Shown in pieces: positions 35,630 to 45,900 of a DNA stretch of 64,000 bases. Location of the stretch: assembly GCA_017407115.1 (NCBI GenBank), contig JAFQXD010000012.1, positions 56,494 to 120,493 on the forward strand, in the 5' to 3' direction. A program made the translations under genes and the position numbers. Numbering within the stretch: the stretch's first letter is position 1; each line of letters starts with the position of its first letter. The notes under the pieces are model-generated. The model made no database searches. It saw nothing but the letters and a program-made list of their open reading frames with translations, and was not told the DNA's origin. Source of the stretch: Methanobrevibacter sp. GTDB lineage: Archaea > Methanobacteriota > Methanobacteria > Methanobacteriales > Methanobacteriaceae.

Positions 35630-36328
35630 TTATAACATTAAAATTCCAACGAGTGCACCGACGATTGTTGCAATAAGGTTTACATGTTCGTTGGTAATGA
35701 TATGTCTGTTTTCAAAAAGAGCGCCCAAAATACTGTCGGCAAAGCAACCTATGGTTCCTGAAATGATGGAAACTACAATCGCCAAAAGCAGATTCGGCAT
35801 GATTCCAAGCAGATATGCTGCAATACCTATGATTGCCGCACCAATGATTCCAACTGATGTTCCCAAAACTGAAACCGCACCGTTAGTGCCCGGATCCACC
35901 TTCTGGAAAGTTGTAATCAAGCGAGGCTCACTGTCAAGGACTCCTATTTCAGAAGCCAGGGTATCGGCAGTCGCTGTTGCAATAGCTCCGATGAACCCTC
36001 CTACAAACGGAAGGTAGTAACCTCCGAATGCTGCCATGAAGCATGCAACAACACCATTTGAAATTACGTTTTTGGAAGTTCTTCTTCCTTCAAACTCGCC
36101 TAAAGACATTTTGTACTTTTTGGAGTATTTGGTTGCAAGCAAAGACATCACCAGGAAAAGAACAATCAGCAAAAGCCAGTTGGCGCCTGCTGAGAAAATG
36201 ATTATGATTCCCATAATAATCATTACTGCTGTTCCGAAAATGTCGAGGGATTTCCTGTAGTATGTAATGAATCCCAAAATAAACAGAAGGATTACATACA
36301 CCCAATTAATCATAACTGCTTCAACCAT
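35630..36328 (-). CDS. DUF92/TIGR00297 integral membrane protein
   Basis: The 232-residue protein has about six transmembrane helices and the family motif region: ATATADTLASEIGVLD (about residues 113-128), FQKVDPGTNGAVSVLGTSVG (about 142-161) and GCFADSILGALFE (about 197-209). Plant VTE6, a phytyl-phosphate kinase, is from this family, so a prenyl-phosphate kinase role in lipid or polyprenol recycling is a reasonable hypothesis in archaea. The longer reading from 36337 starts at TTG; ATG 36328 or ATG 36313 is more likely. It has its own promoter region and no close partner. Confidence 0.78.
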   Translation of the reverse strand: MVEAVMINWVYVILLFILGFITYYRKSLDIFGTAVMIIMGIIIIFSAGANWLLLIVLFLVMSLLATKYSKKYKMSLGEFEGRRTSKNVISNGVVACFMAAFGGYYLPFVGGFIGAIATATADTLASEIGVLDSEPRLITTFQKVDPGTNGAVSVLGTSVGIIGAAIIGIAAYLLGIMPNLLLAIVVSIISGTIGCFADSILGALFENRHIITNEHVNLIATIVGALVGILML

Positions 36329-36468
36329 AATTATCAAAGATATCTTTGTTTAAAACCATATAAAAATATTTACATGAAAACCAGTTCATATTCCATCAAC
36401 ATGAAACTAACTTACCATCATTTTTTCAAAGCATTTTAAAAATCTTTATATTTTTTATCAAAAAGATA

Positions 36469-36476
36469 TTTATATG
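36469..36476 (+). promoter_or_regulatory. TATA box of the 874-residue adhesin gene
   Basis: TTTATATG with a BRE-like AAAAGA upstream; predicted start near 36500, giving a 36-base leader. Confidence 0.45.
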
Positions 36477-36535
36477 ATACTTCGATTTGCAATAATGTCT
36501 ATTTCAATGACTTCAAGTATCAACAAATTAAACCG

Positions 36536-39160
36536 ATGATGATTATGATTTCAAAGACAAACAAAAAATTATTAGCATTATTTTTAGCTGTCGCTATCCT
36601 TTTGATTTTGCCTGTCTCTTTTGCAAGCGAGGATGCGGCTGCAAACACAACTCAGAATATTGCTGTTGGTGGCGATTCGACAGTCCCCTCATTAGCTGAT
36701 GATGCCGGCCAAATCTATGTTGACGCATCAAACGGGAAAAGCAACGGTACCGGCAGTGAAAATGACCCCGTGCAAACCATTTCTCAAGGCCTGAATCTGG
36801 TCAGGGATGGAGGAACCATTTATCTGACAGGAGAATTTGCAGGTGAAGGAAACACCAATCTCACCTTTGACGGAAACGTTGACAACATTGCCTTTGTAGG
36901 GCTTAAGGACGCCGTAATAAACGGTAATTTTTCAACATCTTTTGTTCTCATTGAAAGGGGAACATACTCCTTTGAGAAAATATCATTTGTCAACCATTTT
37001 AAAGGAGAAACCGAAAACAATTTCGGCGGTGCAATCTGCAATGTTGAAGGAAAAGTAACATTTAACCAATGCCTTTTTGAAAACAATTCAATTTCAGGAA
37101 TCAACAAGGCAAACGGAGGAGCAATTGACAACTCCGGTACCATGACAATAAGAAACTGCACTTTCCAAAACAACTCAGCATACGTTTCAAATTCCTCAGG
37201 CTTTCGTAAAAATGCTGCAGACGGAGGAGCAATATCCAATTTAGGCAAGCTTTATGCATATGATACCCTTTTTGTGAACAATACTGTTTTAAGAAACGGT
37301 GGAGCAATCAGAACACAGGACGGCGCAAGCTCTTATATTGAAAACTGCGAATTCATAGGAAACTTTGCAGGCTATCACATGTCCGGAGGATCATTCGGCG
37401 GTGCAATCTACACATGGGACTGCGAACTGACACTTGTAAGCTCAACATTTAAAAACAATAGGATTTATGATGCATCCGGCTACGGAGCGCAGGGAGGAGC
37501 AATCTCTTCCGACAGAGGAAGCGGCATCATCAACATTAAAAACTGTGAATTCACAAACAACACTGCTGATGGTGTTGGAACCGTCAACGGCCAATCCATA
37601 TACATAGGAGCCGTTACCGCAAACATAAACTACTGTTCCATAGATACCGGAGTTTACTCCATTTCACAAAGTTCAGACTTCAATTATAACTGGTGGGAAG
37701 TCAGCGATGGCGATTTCAAAAAATTAATTGAAAACCTGCCCCCTAATGCAAAAGTGAAAACATTTGCAGAGGCAAAAATTTCATCAAACGACAGCGAACT
37801 TCAAATAGGAAAAACCGTCGAAATTACAGTGAAACTATGCTGGAACGGAACCGACTCACAAACCTACATCGACCTGATTCCGACAAGGCCTATAAGCTTG
37901 AAAAGCAACTGCGGAAATCTGGCCAATGAAAGCGGATATCTGACAATTGGCATATTTGACACAACCCTTAAAATAAACAGCACTGCAAATCCATTGATAA
38001 CAGCAGATATCAGCAACGTTATTGTGAAATTCGATTTTACAAAAGAGGAAGCGGAAACCGAACTCAATGTTACCTGCAAAAACATAACAGAAGGCGAAAC
38101 CGCAACAATCGTCATTTCTGCAAACAAGGAAATTGACGGAATTTGTCTAATAGACATCGGTGAAGGCAGATATTATGCGGAACTTGTTAAAGGAAAAGCC
38201 AGTGCAAGCATTGCGGATTTAAAAGAGGGAGAATATGACGTTATCGTGAAATACCTGAACAATAATTATACAAATACCCTCAATGCCACAGCCAAACTGG
38301 CCGTAAGCAAAAAAATCCAACCGGAATTAAAAGTCAACATCACACAAAATAAAAGAAGTGCAATCGTTAAAATTGAAATAGACACCAATTCAACAGACAA
38401 CATAACCGTGACAGTTGACGGAAAGCAAATCAAAACACAACCTGTTTCAGACAATGCGGTTGAAGCTGAAATTGCAGATTTAAGTTGCGCAATTCACGGC
38501 ATTGAAATTGCATATGCAGGAGACTTAAAATATGAGGAGTTCATAACTGTCAACAAAACAGACGCTTCAATTATCGTCAAACCGGGTTTCACATATAATG
38601 CATGTGACGTGAAGGCAAAAGAACAATGCGGAAAACTGACCTTTGAATTAAAAGACATTGACGGAAACATCCTATCAAACAAAACCGTACAGGTGGCACT
38701 TAACTGCAAAGTCCATAATTTGACCACCGACGAAAACGGAAAGGCAAATTTAAACATCAATTTGGAAAATGCGAAAGTGTACACATGTGCAATTTCATTT
38801 GGTGGCGATGAGACATACAATGCCTCCCCGTTGAGCGTGACTAAAGTAACCGTGAACAAAAAGAAAACCACAATTTCCGCATCTGCAAAAACATTTAAGG
38901 CAAATGCAAAAACAAAAACAATCAGCGTAACTTTAAAAACTGTTAAAAACCAATATGATGGAAAAACCTATCTTTACAAAGGCAAAAAGATTACCTTAAC
39001 TGTCAACGGCAAAACATATTCGGCCAAAACAGATTCAAAAGGCGTTGCCAAATTCAATGTCAAATTGACTAAAAAGGGCAAATATAGTGCTAAAGTCAAA
39101 TTTGGCGGAGATTCCACATATAAATCATCGAACAAATCTATAAAAGTTACAATAAAATAA
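36536..39160 (+). CDS. Adhesin-like surface protein (beta-helix plus Ig-like domains)
   Basis: The 874-residue secreted protein has a signal peptide (about residues 1-35, KKLLALFLAVAILLILPVSFAS), an opening pectin-lyase-like stretch (IYVDASNGKSNGTGSENDPVQTI), Pmp-type beta-helix repeats (about 155-400, GGAI...CxFxNN pattern) and then four or more Ig-like domains. The final domain is of the kind ending YSAKVKFGGDSTYKSSNKSI and is very rich in lysine. There is no C-terminal transmembrane helix, so attachment must be non-covalent, perhaps through the basic tail and the acidic cell wall, or the protein is released. Several start ATGs are possible (36536, 36539, 36545). Confidence 0.88.
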   Translation: MMIMISKTNKKLLALFLAVAILLILPVSFASEDAAANTTQNIAVGGDSTVPSLADDAGQIYVDASNGKSNGTGSENDPVQTISQGLNLVRDGGTIYLTGEFAGEGNTNLTFDGNVDNIAFVGLKDAVINGNFSTSFVLIERGTYSFEKISFVNHFKGETENNFGGAICNVEGKVTFNQCLFENNSISGINKANGGAIDNSGTMTIRNCTFQNNSAYVSNSSGFRKNAADGGAISNLGKLYAYDTLFVNNTVLRNGGAIRTQDGASSYIENCEFIGNFAGYHMSGGSFGGAIYTWDCELTLVSSTFKNNRIYDASGYGAQGGAISSDRGSGIINIKNCEFTNNTADGVGTVNGQSIYIGAVTANINYCSIDTGVYSISQSSDFNYNWWEVSDGDFKKLIENLPPNAKVKTFAEAKISSNDSELQIGKTVEITVKLCWNGTDSQTYIDLIPTRPISLKSNCGNLANESGYLTIGIFDTTLKINSTANPLITADISNVIVKFDFTKEEAETELNVTCKNITEGETATIVISANKEIDGICLIDIGEGRYYAELVKGKASASIADLKEGEYDVIVKYLNNNYTNTLNATAKLAVSKKIQPELKVNITQNKRSAIVKIEIDTNSTDNITVTVDGKQIKTQPVSDNAVEAEIADLSCAIHGIEIAYAGDLKYEEFITVNKTDASIIVKPGFTYNACDVKAKEQCGKLTFELKDIDGNILSNKTVQVALNCKVHNLTTDENGKANLNINLENAKVYTCAISFGGDETYNASPLSVTKVTVNKKKTTISASAKTFKANAKTKTISVTLKTVKNQYDGKTYLYKGKKITLTVNGKTYSAKTDSKGVAKFNVKLTKKGKYSAKVKFGGDSTYKSSNKSIKVTIK

Positions 39161-39178
39161 GTGAGAAATTTTTCTCAC
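39161..39178 (+). terminator. Terminator after the 874-residue adhesin gene
   Basis: GTGAGAAA and TTTCTCAC form a perfect inverted repeat directly after the stop codon, followed by ATTTTTCTTTTTT. Confidence 0.65.
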
Positions 39179-39280
39179 ATTTTTCTTTTTTAAATCTGTT
39201 CGCAAAAAAATATTGCAAACGAAAAAAAACAAAATAAATTAATAATTAAAATTTGAAATATTTAACTAGAGGGATGAAAC

Positions 39281-39730
39281 ATGAAATTTGAAAGGGTTGT
39301 TGAATCTTATACATACAGTCGCTTTGGGGAAATTCTATATGTACTGCACAAAAATAACCGCAAATACCTCAACAATTCACTATCCGAATACGACTTGAAT
39401 TTGCTTCAGGCAATGTGTATCCTAACTATTGACCAAAAGGAAGACGTTAGTCAAAAGGAATTGACTGAAATGTTATATTTAACCAAAAGCGGAATTACCA
39501 AAGCAATAAATAAACTCCAGGAAGAAGGATTTGTTGTAAAAGAAAGATCCCAAAAGGACAATCGTAAATTCGTTTTGAAACTGACACAAAAAGGAAAAGA
39601 CATCATTCCAAAATTAAATGCCATCAACAATGAATGGGAGCAAAAAATAGGATTGACCGAATTAGATGACTCTTTTATAGAAACCCTTAAGGAAATGACA
39701 TACAAATCCATTGAGCTGAACCTGGAATAA
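39281..39730 (+). CDS. MarR-family transcriptional regulator
   Basis: The 149-residue protein is a winged-helix regulator. N-terminal dimerisation helices (about 1-45), recognition helix in VSQKELTEMLYLTKSGITKAINKLQEEGFV (about 53-82) and the beta wing with KERSQKDNRKFVLKLTQKG (about 84-102) are clear. The start ATG has GAGGGATGA upstream. It lies between two adhesin genes, downstream of the smaller and convergent with the giant one; control of one of them is a reasonable guess without direct evidence. The ligand is unknown. Confidence 0.88.
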   Translation: MKFERVVESYTYSRFGEILYVLHKNNRKYLNNSLSEYDLNLLQAMCILTIDQKEDVSQKELTEMLYLTKSGITKAINKLQEEGFVVKERSQKDNRKFVLKLTQKGKDIIPKLNAINNEWEQKIGLTELDDSFIETLKEMTYKSIELNLE

Positions 39731-39784
39731 TCTCATTTTTTGATTGGAAAAACACCACAAATTTTTCCATGCGTTTACTTGAAA

Positions 39785-39889
39785 GTACGATTAAAATAAT
39801 TGATAGTTATATGATTTAAATTAAAATATTAAATTATTCTATCAAAATAATCAAAAGTCCTAAAAAAATTAATAAATTATTAATCGTAC
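39785..39889. repeat. Small inverted-repeat element between MarR and giant adhesin genes
   Basis: A perfect ten-base inverted repeat GTACGATTAA (39785-39794) and TTAATCGTAC (39880-39889) encloses 85 AT-rich bases; nested inside is GATAG (39802-39806) with CTATC (39839-39843). It resembles a very short non-autonomous mobile element or a long hairpin transcript end. Confidence 0.4.
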
Positions 39890-39934
39890 ATGTAGATGTA
39901 GCAAAGTAAAATTTAAAAAAAAGATAAAAAAATT

Positions 39935-39951
39935 AGGAAATATCATTTCCT
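39935..39951 (-). terminator. Terminator overlapping the stop codon of the giant adhesin gene
   Basis: On the minus strand AGGAAAT and ATTTCCT make a seven-pair stem with loop GAT; the stem includes the last sense codons and the TGA stop. A run of T follows (seven, then eight). Confidence 0.6.
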
Positions 39952-42900
39952 AAATCTTCTGATTTGAGTTGTGCCGACAGCCAATATGATCAATAACAAT
40001 AGCAATATCGGATTTCCGGTTGGGTAATTGGCTAATGGCACACCGCCTTCAACAGTACCATTACCGTGTCCGTTATCTTCAACTACAATTGTTGCTGTTG
40101 TTTCATTTGCTTCATAATTGCCATCACCGGAATAATAAACAGAAACTGTATAGGTTCCCGCATTCAATCCAGGTATAGAGAATATGGCTTTGCCGTCAAT
40201 GACTTCGGAAGTGTATTTTTTACCGCCGACAGTGATTGTTACCTCACCTGTAGCATCGCTTGGAAGGTTTACAATAACGGTTGCATCATCACCCACTTCA
40301 ATATAGTCACCAGTGGCTGAAATCGGAGCAGGATTCTTGATTACCTTGAATGAAACACTATTGGAACTTGGCAAGTATTTGTCATCACCTTCATATGTAA
40401 CGGTTGCCTTGTAATTTCCTGCCGGAAGGTTTGGAATAATTACTTTGGCCCTGCCGTTAATTATTTCACCAGAATAATCAACGCCGTCAACAGTGACGAT
40501 CACATGGCCTGTAGCGTCACTTGGAACATTGACTGTGATAACTTCATCCTTTCCAACTTTAATATTTTTGGAAGATGGATTCACAAATGAAGAGCGTTTT
40601 TCAACTTCAAATTGACCAGTGGTGAAGTTTCCAACGTAATTATCATCCCCACCATAAGTTACAGCAACAGTCTTATTGCCAAATGTCAATCCAGTTACAT
40701 TGAATACTGCCTTACCGTCCTTGATTGTAGCATTATAAGATACTGCATTGATTTCAATTGTTACAGTGCCAGTTGCATTTTCAGGTACGGTTACAACAAC
40801 ATATTCAGTATCTCCAACATAGATATCCTGTACGCTGACACTTATTGGAGTTGTTTTCTTAGGAATAACCACAGATGAATCCACGGTTTGGCCTTTGTGG
40901 GAGTTATCACCTGAATAGATGACTTCAATGTCATGTTTGCCAGGAGTTTCATTTGCTAAATCGATTGTTGCAACTCCGTCAACTATTTCGGCTTCATAAG
41001 TATTGTTTCCAACTTTAATTGTTATGTTTCCGGTTGCATTGTCTGAGACAACTACTTTAACAGTGCCGTTTCCTAAATCGGTGACATCCATTTTGCAGTC
41101 ACTTGCAGTTACTCTGAATTTGGTTGAATTTGAGGATGGCAAGTATTTGTAGTTACCGTTGTAGGTTACAGATACATCATACTCCCCTCTTGACAATCCT
41201 GAAATGACCAATATTCCTTTTCCGCTGTCAACAGCTACACTGAATTTTGCCTCATCACCGACCGGAACTCCTAAAACACCGTCAGAATCGAATGTGAATG
41301 ATTTGCCATTTATTACGACAGTTAAGTTGCCTGTTGCATCTGCCGGAACTTCAAATATGATTACTTCATTTTCTCCAACAGTTATGTTTCTTGCAGTAGG
41401 AATCACATATGACGGAACTTTGTTTACGTTGAATACAGTGTTGTTGCTGCTTGGCAGGTATTTGTCATCACCTGTGTAAGTCAGGTTAACAGGATAAATT
41501 CCATTCGGCATGCGAGGTATTTGTGTGCTTCCTGTACCGTTGGTTACGTTTACATAGTATCCAACACCATCAATGTCTATCAATACTTGTCCGGTTGCAT
41601 CGCCAGGAACAGTTACGATAATTGTTACGTTTTCACCGACGTTGATGTCAGTGACTGTAGCACTTACGTATGATTTGACCTTGGATATAGTCACATTGGC
41701 AGTTGTGTGTGCACCCATGTAGTTGTCATCGCCGGAGTATTCGACAGCTATTGTCTTGGTTCCATCAGTCAGATTATTTATTGTGAATGTTGCAGTTCCG
41801 TTAACCAGTTCAGTGGTGTATTTTACACCGTCAACTTCGATTGTTACATTTCCTGTTGCGTTTTCAGGTGCTTCTACTGTGATTATTGTATCTTCACCGA
41901 CACCACCAGGTACGGTTATGATTTCAATTGGAGAGACATATTTAGGTCCTGTTACAGTAGTATTGACATTTGAAGCAGCATGAGTGTTATCTCCACTATA
42001 GATTACCTCAACGCTGTTTTTGCCCGGAGTCAAGTTGTCCATAGTTACAGTAGCTGTACCGTTAATGACTTCGGCAGTGTAGGTATCGTTTCCGACTTTA
42101 ACTGTCACATTACCTGTGGCATTATCACCAACAACCACAACAACAGTACCATTACCGTAATCAACAACCTTCATGTCAGGAACAACCTTAGCCTCCTTAA
42201 CAGTGAAGTTACCAACAGTATAATTAGCAGTGTAATTGCCATCACCGGAATACTCGACAACAAATGTCTTATCACCGGCAGTTAGATTATCAATAGTGAC
42301 AACAGCCACACCATCCTTAATCTCACCAGGATAAGCCTTACCATCAACATAAACAGTCACATTACCAGTAGCATTCTCAGGAACTTCCACAGTGACAACC
42401 ACAGGCTCACCCTCAGTAACCTCAGAAACATCAACCTTAATTTCACCAGGATACTTAGGAGCAGTTATTTCAGTTGTAGTGTTAGCTGCTTCATGAGTAT
42501 CATCACCTGAATAGATTACATCAACCTTATGAGTTCCAGGAGTTACATTACCATCCAATTGAACAACAGCAGTACCATTAACAACAGTAGCATTAAACTC
42601 TTTGTCTCCAACCTTAATAGTCACATTACCAGTAGCATTATCACCAACAACCACAACAACAGTACCATTGCCATAATCAACAACCTTCATGTCAGGAACT
42701 ACTTTGGCTTTTGCAACAGTCAAGTTACCAACAGAGTAATTGCCAGTGTAGTTATCATCACCAGAGTAGACAACAGCAACAGTATGATCACCAGCAGTCA
42801 AATTATCAACAGTGATAATCACTTTACCATCTTTAACAGTTCCAGGATAATCCTTACCACCAACACTAACAGTAACATTACCGGTAGCGTTCGCAGGAAC

Positions 42901-45900
42901 ATTAACTGTAATTACAACTGGCTCGCCCTCTTTAGCCTCACCAATCACAACATCAATCGGAGCATCATACTTAGGAGCAGTTATATTAGCAGTAGTGTTA
43001 ACAGCCTCATGAGTACCGTCACCTGAATAGATAACCTCAACTTCATGAGTTCCAGGAGTTACATTACCATCCAATTGAACAACAGCAGTACCATTAACAA
43101 CAGTAGCATTAAACTCTTTGTCTCCAACTTTAACAGTCACATTACCTGTAGCGTTATCACCAACAACCACAACAACAGTACCATTGCCTTGGTCAATTAC
43201 TTTAATGTCATTTTCATCCAAGTTAATTTTATTTACATTGAATGTGGCTGTGTTGTTGGACGGTTCGTATTTCTTAGATCCGTCAAAGGTTACGTTAACA
43301 GTATAAGGACCAACACCTAAATCAGGAACTACCAATGTGCCTTTTCCGCCTGAAACGAATACTGTGTAATCAGTACCATCAATACTTACGGTCACATTGC
43401 CGGACAAGTCTTTAGGGGTTTCCACATTAATTATAGCCTTGTCTCCAACAGTGATGTTTTCAACTGTTACATTGACGCTTGAAGCGACTTTGGATACTTT
43501 AAAGCTTGTGGTGTTATTGGCTTGAGCGTATTTGTCATCACCCAGGTATCTGACTGTTACATTGTAATCGCCACTAGCCAGGTTAGGTACGTATAATTGG
43601 CCTTTGCCGCCAGTTATGTTTACATAGTAGCCAATACCGTCGACATCGACAAGTACCGGTCCTGCAATATCACCAGGTGCTGTTATTTCGATTAGTACAT
43701 TATCACCAACGTCAATGCTGGTTGCATTTACTGTAATTTGTGGAATGGCCTTGGATACTTTGAATACTGCTGTATCATTTGATTCATAGTAATTGTTGTC
43801 GCCATAGTAGAATGCGTGTACATAATATTCGCCTGCACCTAAGTTTGGAATTGTAATTGTAAGGTTTGATTTGTTGACTATATGTTCAACACCGTTTACG
43901 AATACTGAGATGTTTCCTGTGGCCGCATCAGGACCGAATTCCAGTTCGATTGTTACGTTTTCGCCAACACTAATGTTTCTGATTTCCTTGATTGTTAATG
44001 AGGAAGGCAATTTGGATACTTCAAATACTGAACTTCCTTTGTGTTCAATTACTTTTGTTCCGTTTTGCTCAAGATAGTTAGCTTCAACAGTGTATTTGCC
44101 GGCAGGCAATAAGTCCAATTTCAATCTTGCGGAAGTTGCGTTGAATGGGTCTCCATAGTATGAACTGAATGTTGCATTATCTCTGAATACGATATTGCCG
44201 TTGCTGTCTTTAACCGTGATTGTCACATTATCTCCAACGTGGTTGCCTGAAACAAATACTAAAATATTTTCCTGATCAGCCACTGTTACAGGTTCTGTAT
44301 CAACAGCAAGTCCTTTACCGGTCATGTACACTTCAAATTCTGTTTCGTTTTCGCTTCCAATGTATTTGTCGTCACCAAGATATTTTGCAGATACATTGTA
44401 CAGTCCAATTTGCGGAGTTTCAAGATGCAGGATGCCTACACCATCGTTTACATAGATGATGTAGCTGGTATTCTTGAGTCCGTCTGAAATTGTAATATTA
44501 ACTTTGCCTGTTGCATCAACAGGAGCCCTGACTGTAATGTTTACATCACTGCCGTTGGCTATGATTCCATTATCAGATACTGTTACGTTAATTTGAGATG
44601 GAACCTTGCTTACAGTGAATGTTTGAGTGCCATTCACATTTGAGAAGTATTGGCCGTCACCCAAGTAGGTTGCAACTACATGATATGTTCCGTTTCCTAG
44701 TTTGCTGATTGGAAGTGATCCGACACCATTAGTGACATTTACTGTGTAGTTGGTTCCGTTGACGTTTACGACAACAATACCTGTAGCGTTATATGGAACT
44801 GTTACATTGACGTATGCCACATCACCAACGCTGATGTCTGAGACATTGACGTTGACAAATGAACTGCGTTTGTCCACAGTGAAGTTGGCTGTTGTGAAGT
44901 TTTCTGTGTAGTTTGAATTGCCAGAATAGATTACAGCAACTGTCTTGTTACCATATGTCAGGTTTTCAACCACAAATCTTGCAATGCCGTTATCATAGCT
45001 TACAGGAGCATATGATTCACCATTGATTTCAATTGTTACATCTCCACTAGGGGCTGTTACATTGATGTAGGCAACATCTCCAACTTTAATGCTAGATACA
45101 TCAACTGATATTGGAGATTCTAATTTTGGAATTGTTACTGTTCCGTTTAATGTAGCATTAGTGTAGTTTCCATCACCGGAATATACTGCTGTGATGTTAT
45201 GTTTTCCAGGAGTTACGTTTTCTAATGTGATTACAGCTATACCATCGGAAACATTTCCTGTGAAGTTTTTGCCATCAACATAAATTGTCACATTTCCAGT
45301 TGCGTTTTGTGGCACTATGACAGTGACTGTGCCGTTTCCATTGTCAACAATTTCAATATTTGAAGTGGAATTAAGTTTGGCCACGGAGAATGTGGTTGAG
45401 TTAGTGTTCGGCAGGTATTTTTCATCACCATTATATGTTACGTTTACTGTCTTATCACCAACAGTCAAACCAGAGACATCTATGCTGATTACACCATCAG
45501 TGATACCGATTGTCTTATTAAATTCATCTCCTATGACAACTGTCACGTTGCCAGTTGCGCCAGGAGTTACAGTTATATTTACAATTGCAACATCACCTAA
45601 AGTGATGTTTTCAACTTTTACGATTATGTCTGATTTGACTTTACTTACATTGAAGCTGTCTGATGAAGTTGCGCCTTCATAATAGCCGTCACCAGAGTAA
45701 GTCACATCAACATTATAAGTTTTATTTTCTAAATTATCAATTTCCAAGGCGATTTCTTGGCCTTTGACAATGTCAACATGGTATTTTGTGCCGTCAACAT
45801 CGATTACGACATATCCTGTCGCATTGTCCGGAAGGCTGACGATGATTCTTTCAGTTTGGCCAACGGTTCTGTTGGATACGTCAACAGACATTGCAGGTTT

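Noticed and set aside
42529..43026. Plus-strand frame of 165 codons inside the giant adhesin gene
   Set aside because: Asn/Ser/Thr-rich antisense product created by the repetitive coding strand (GTT/ACT/AAT codons); no ribosome-binding site or promoter.
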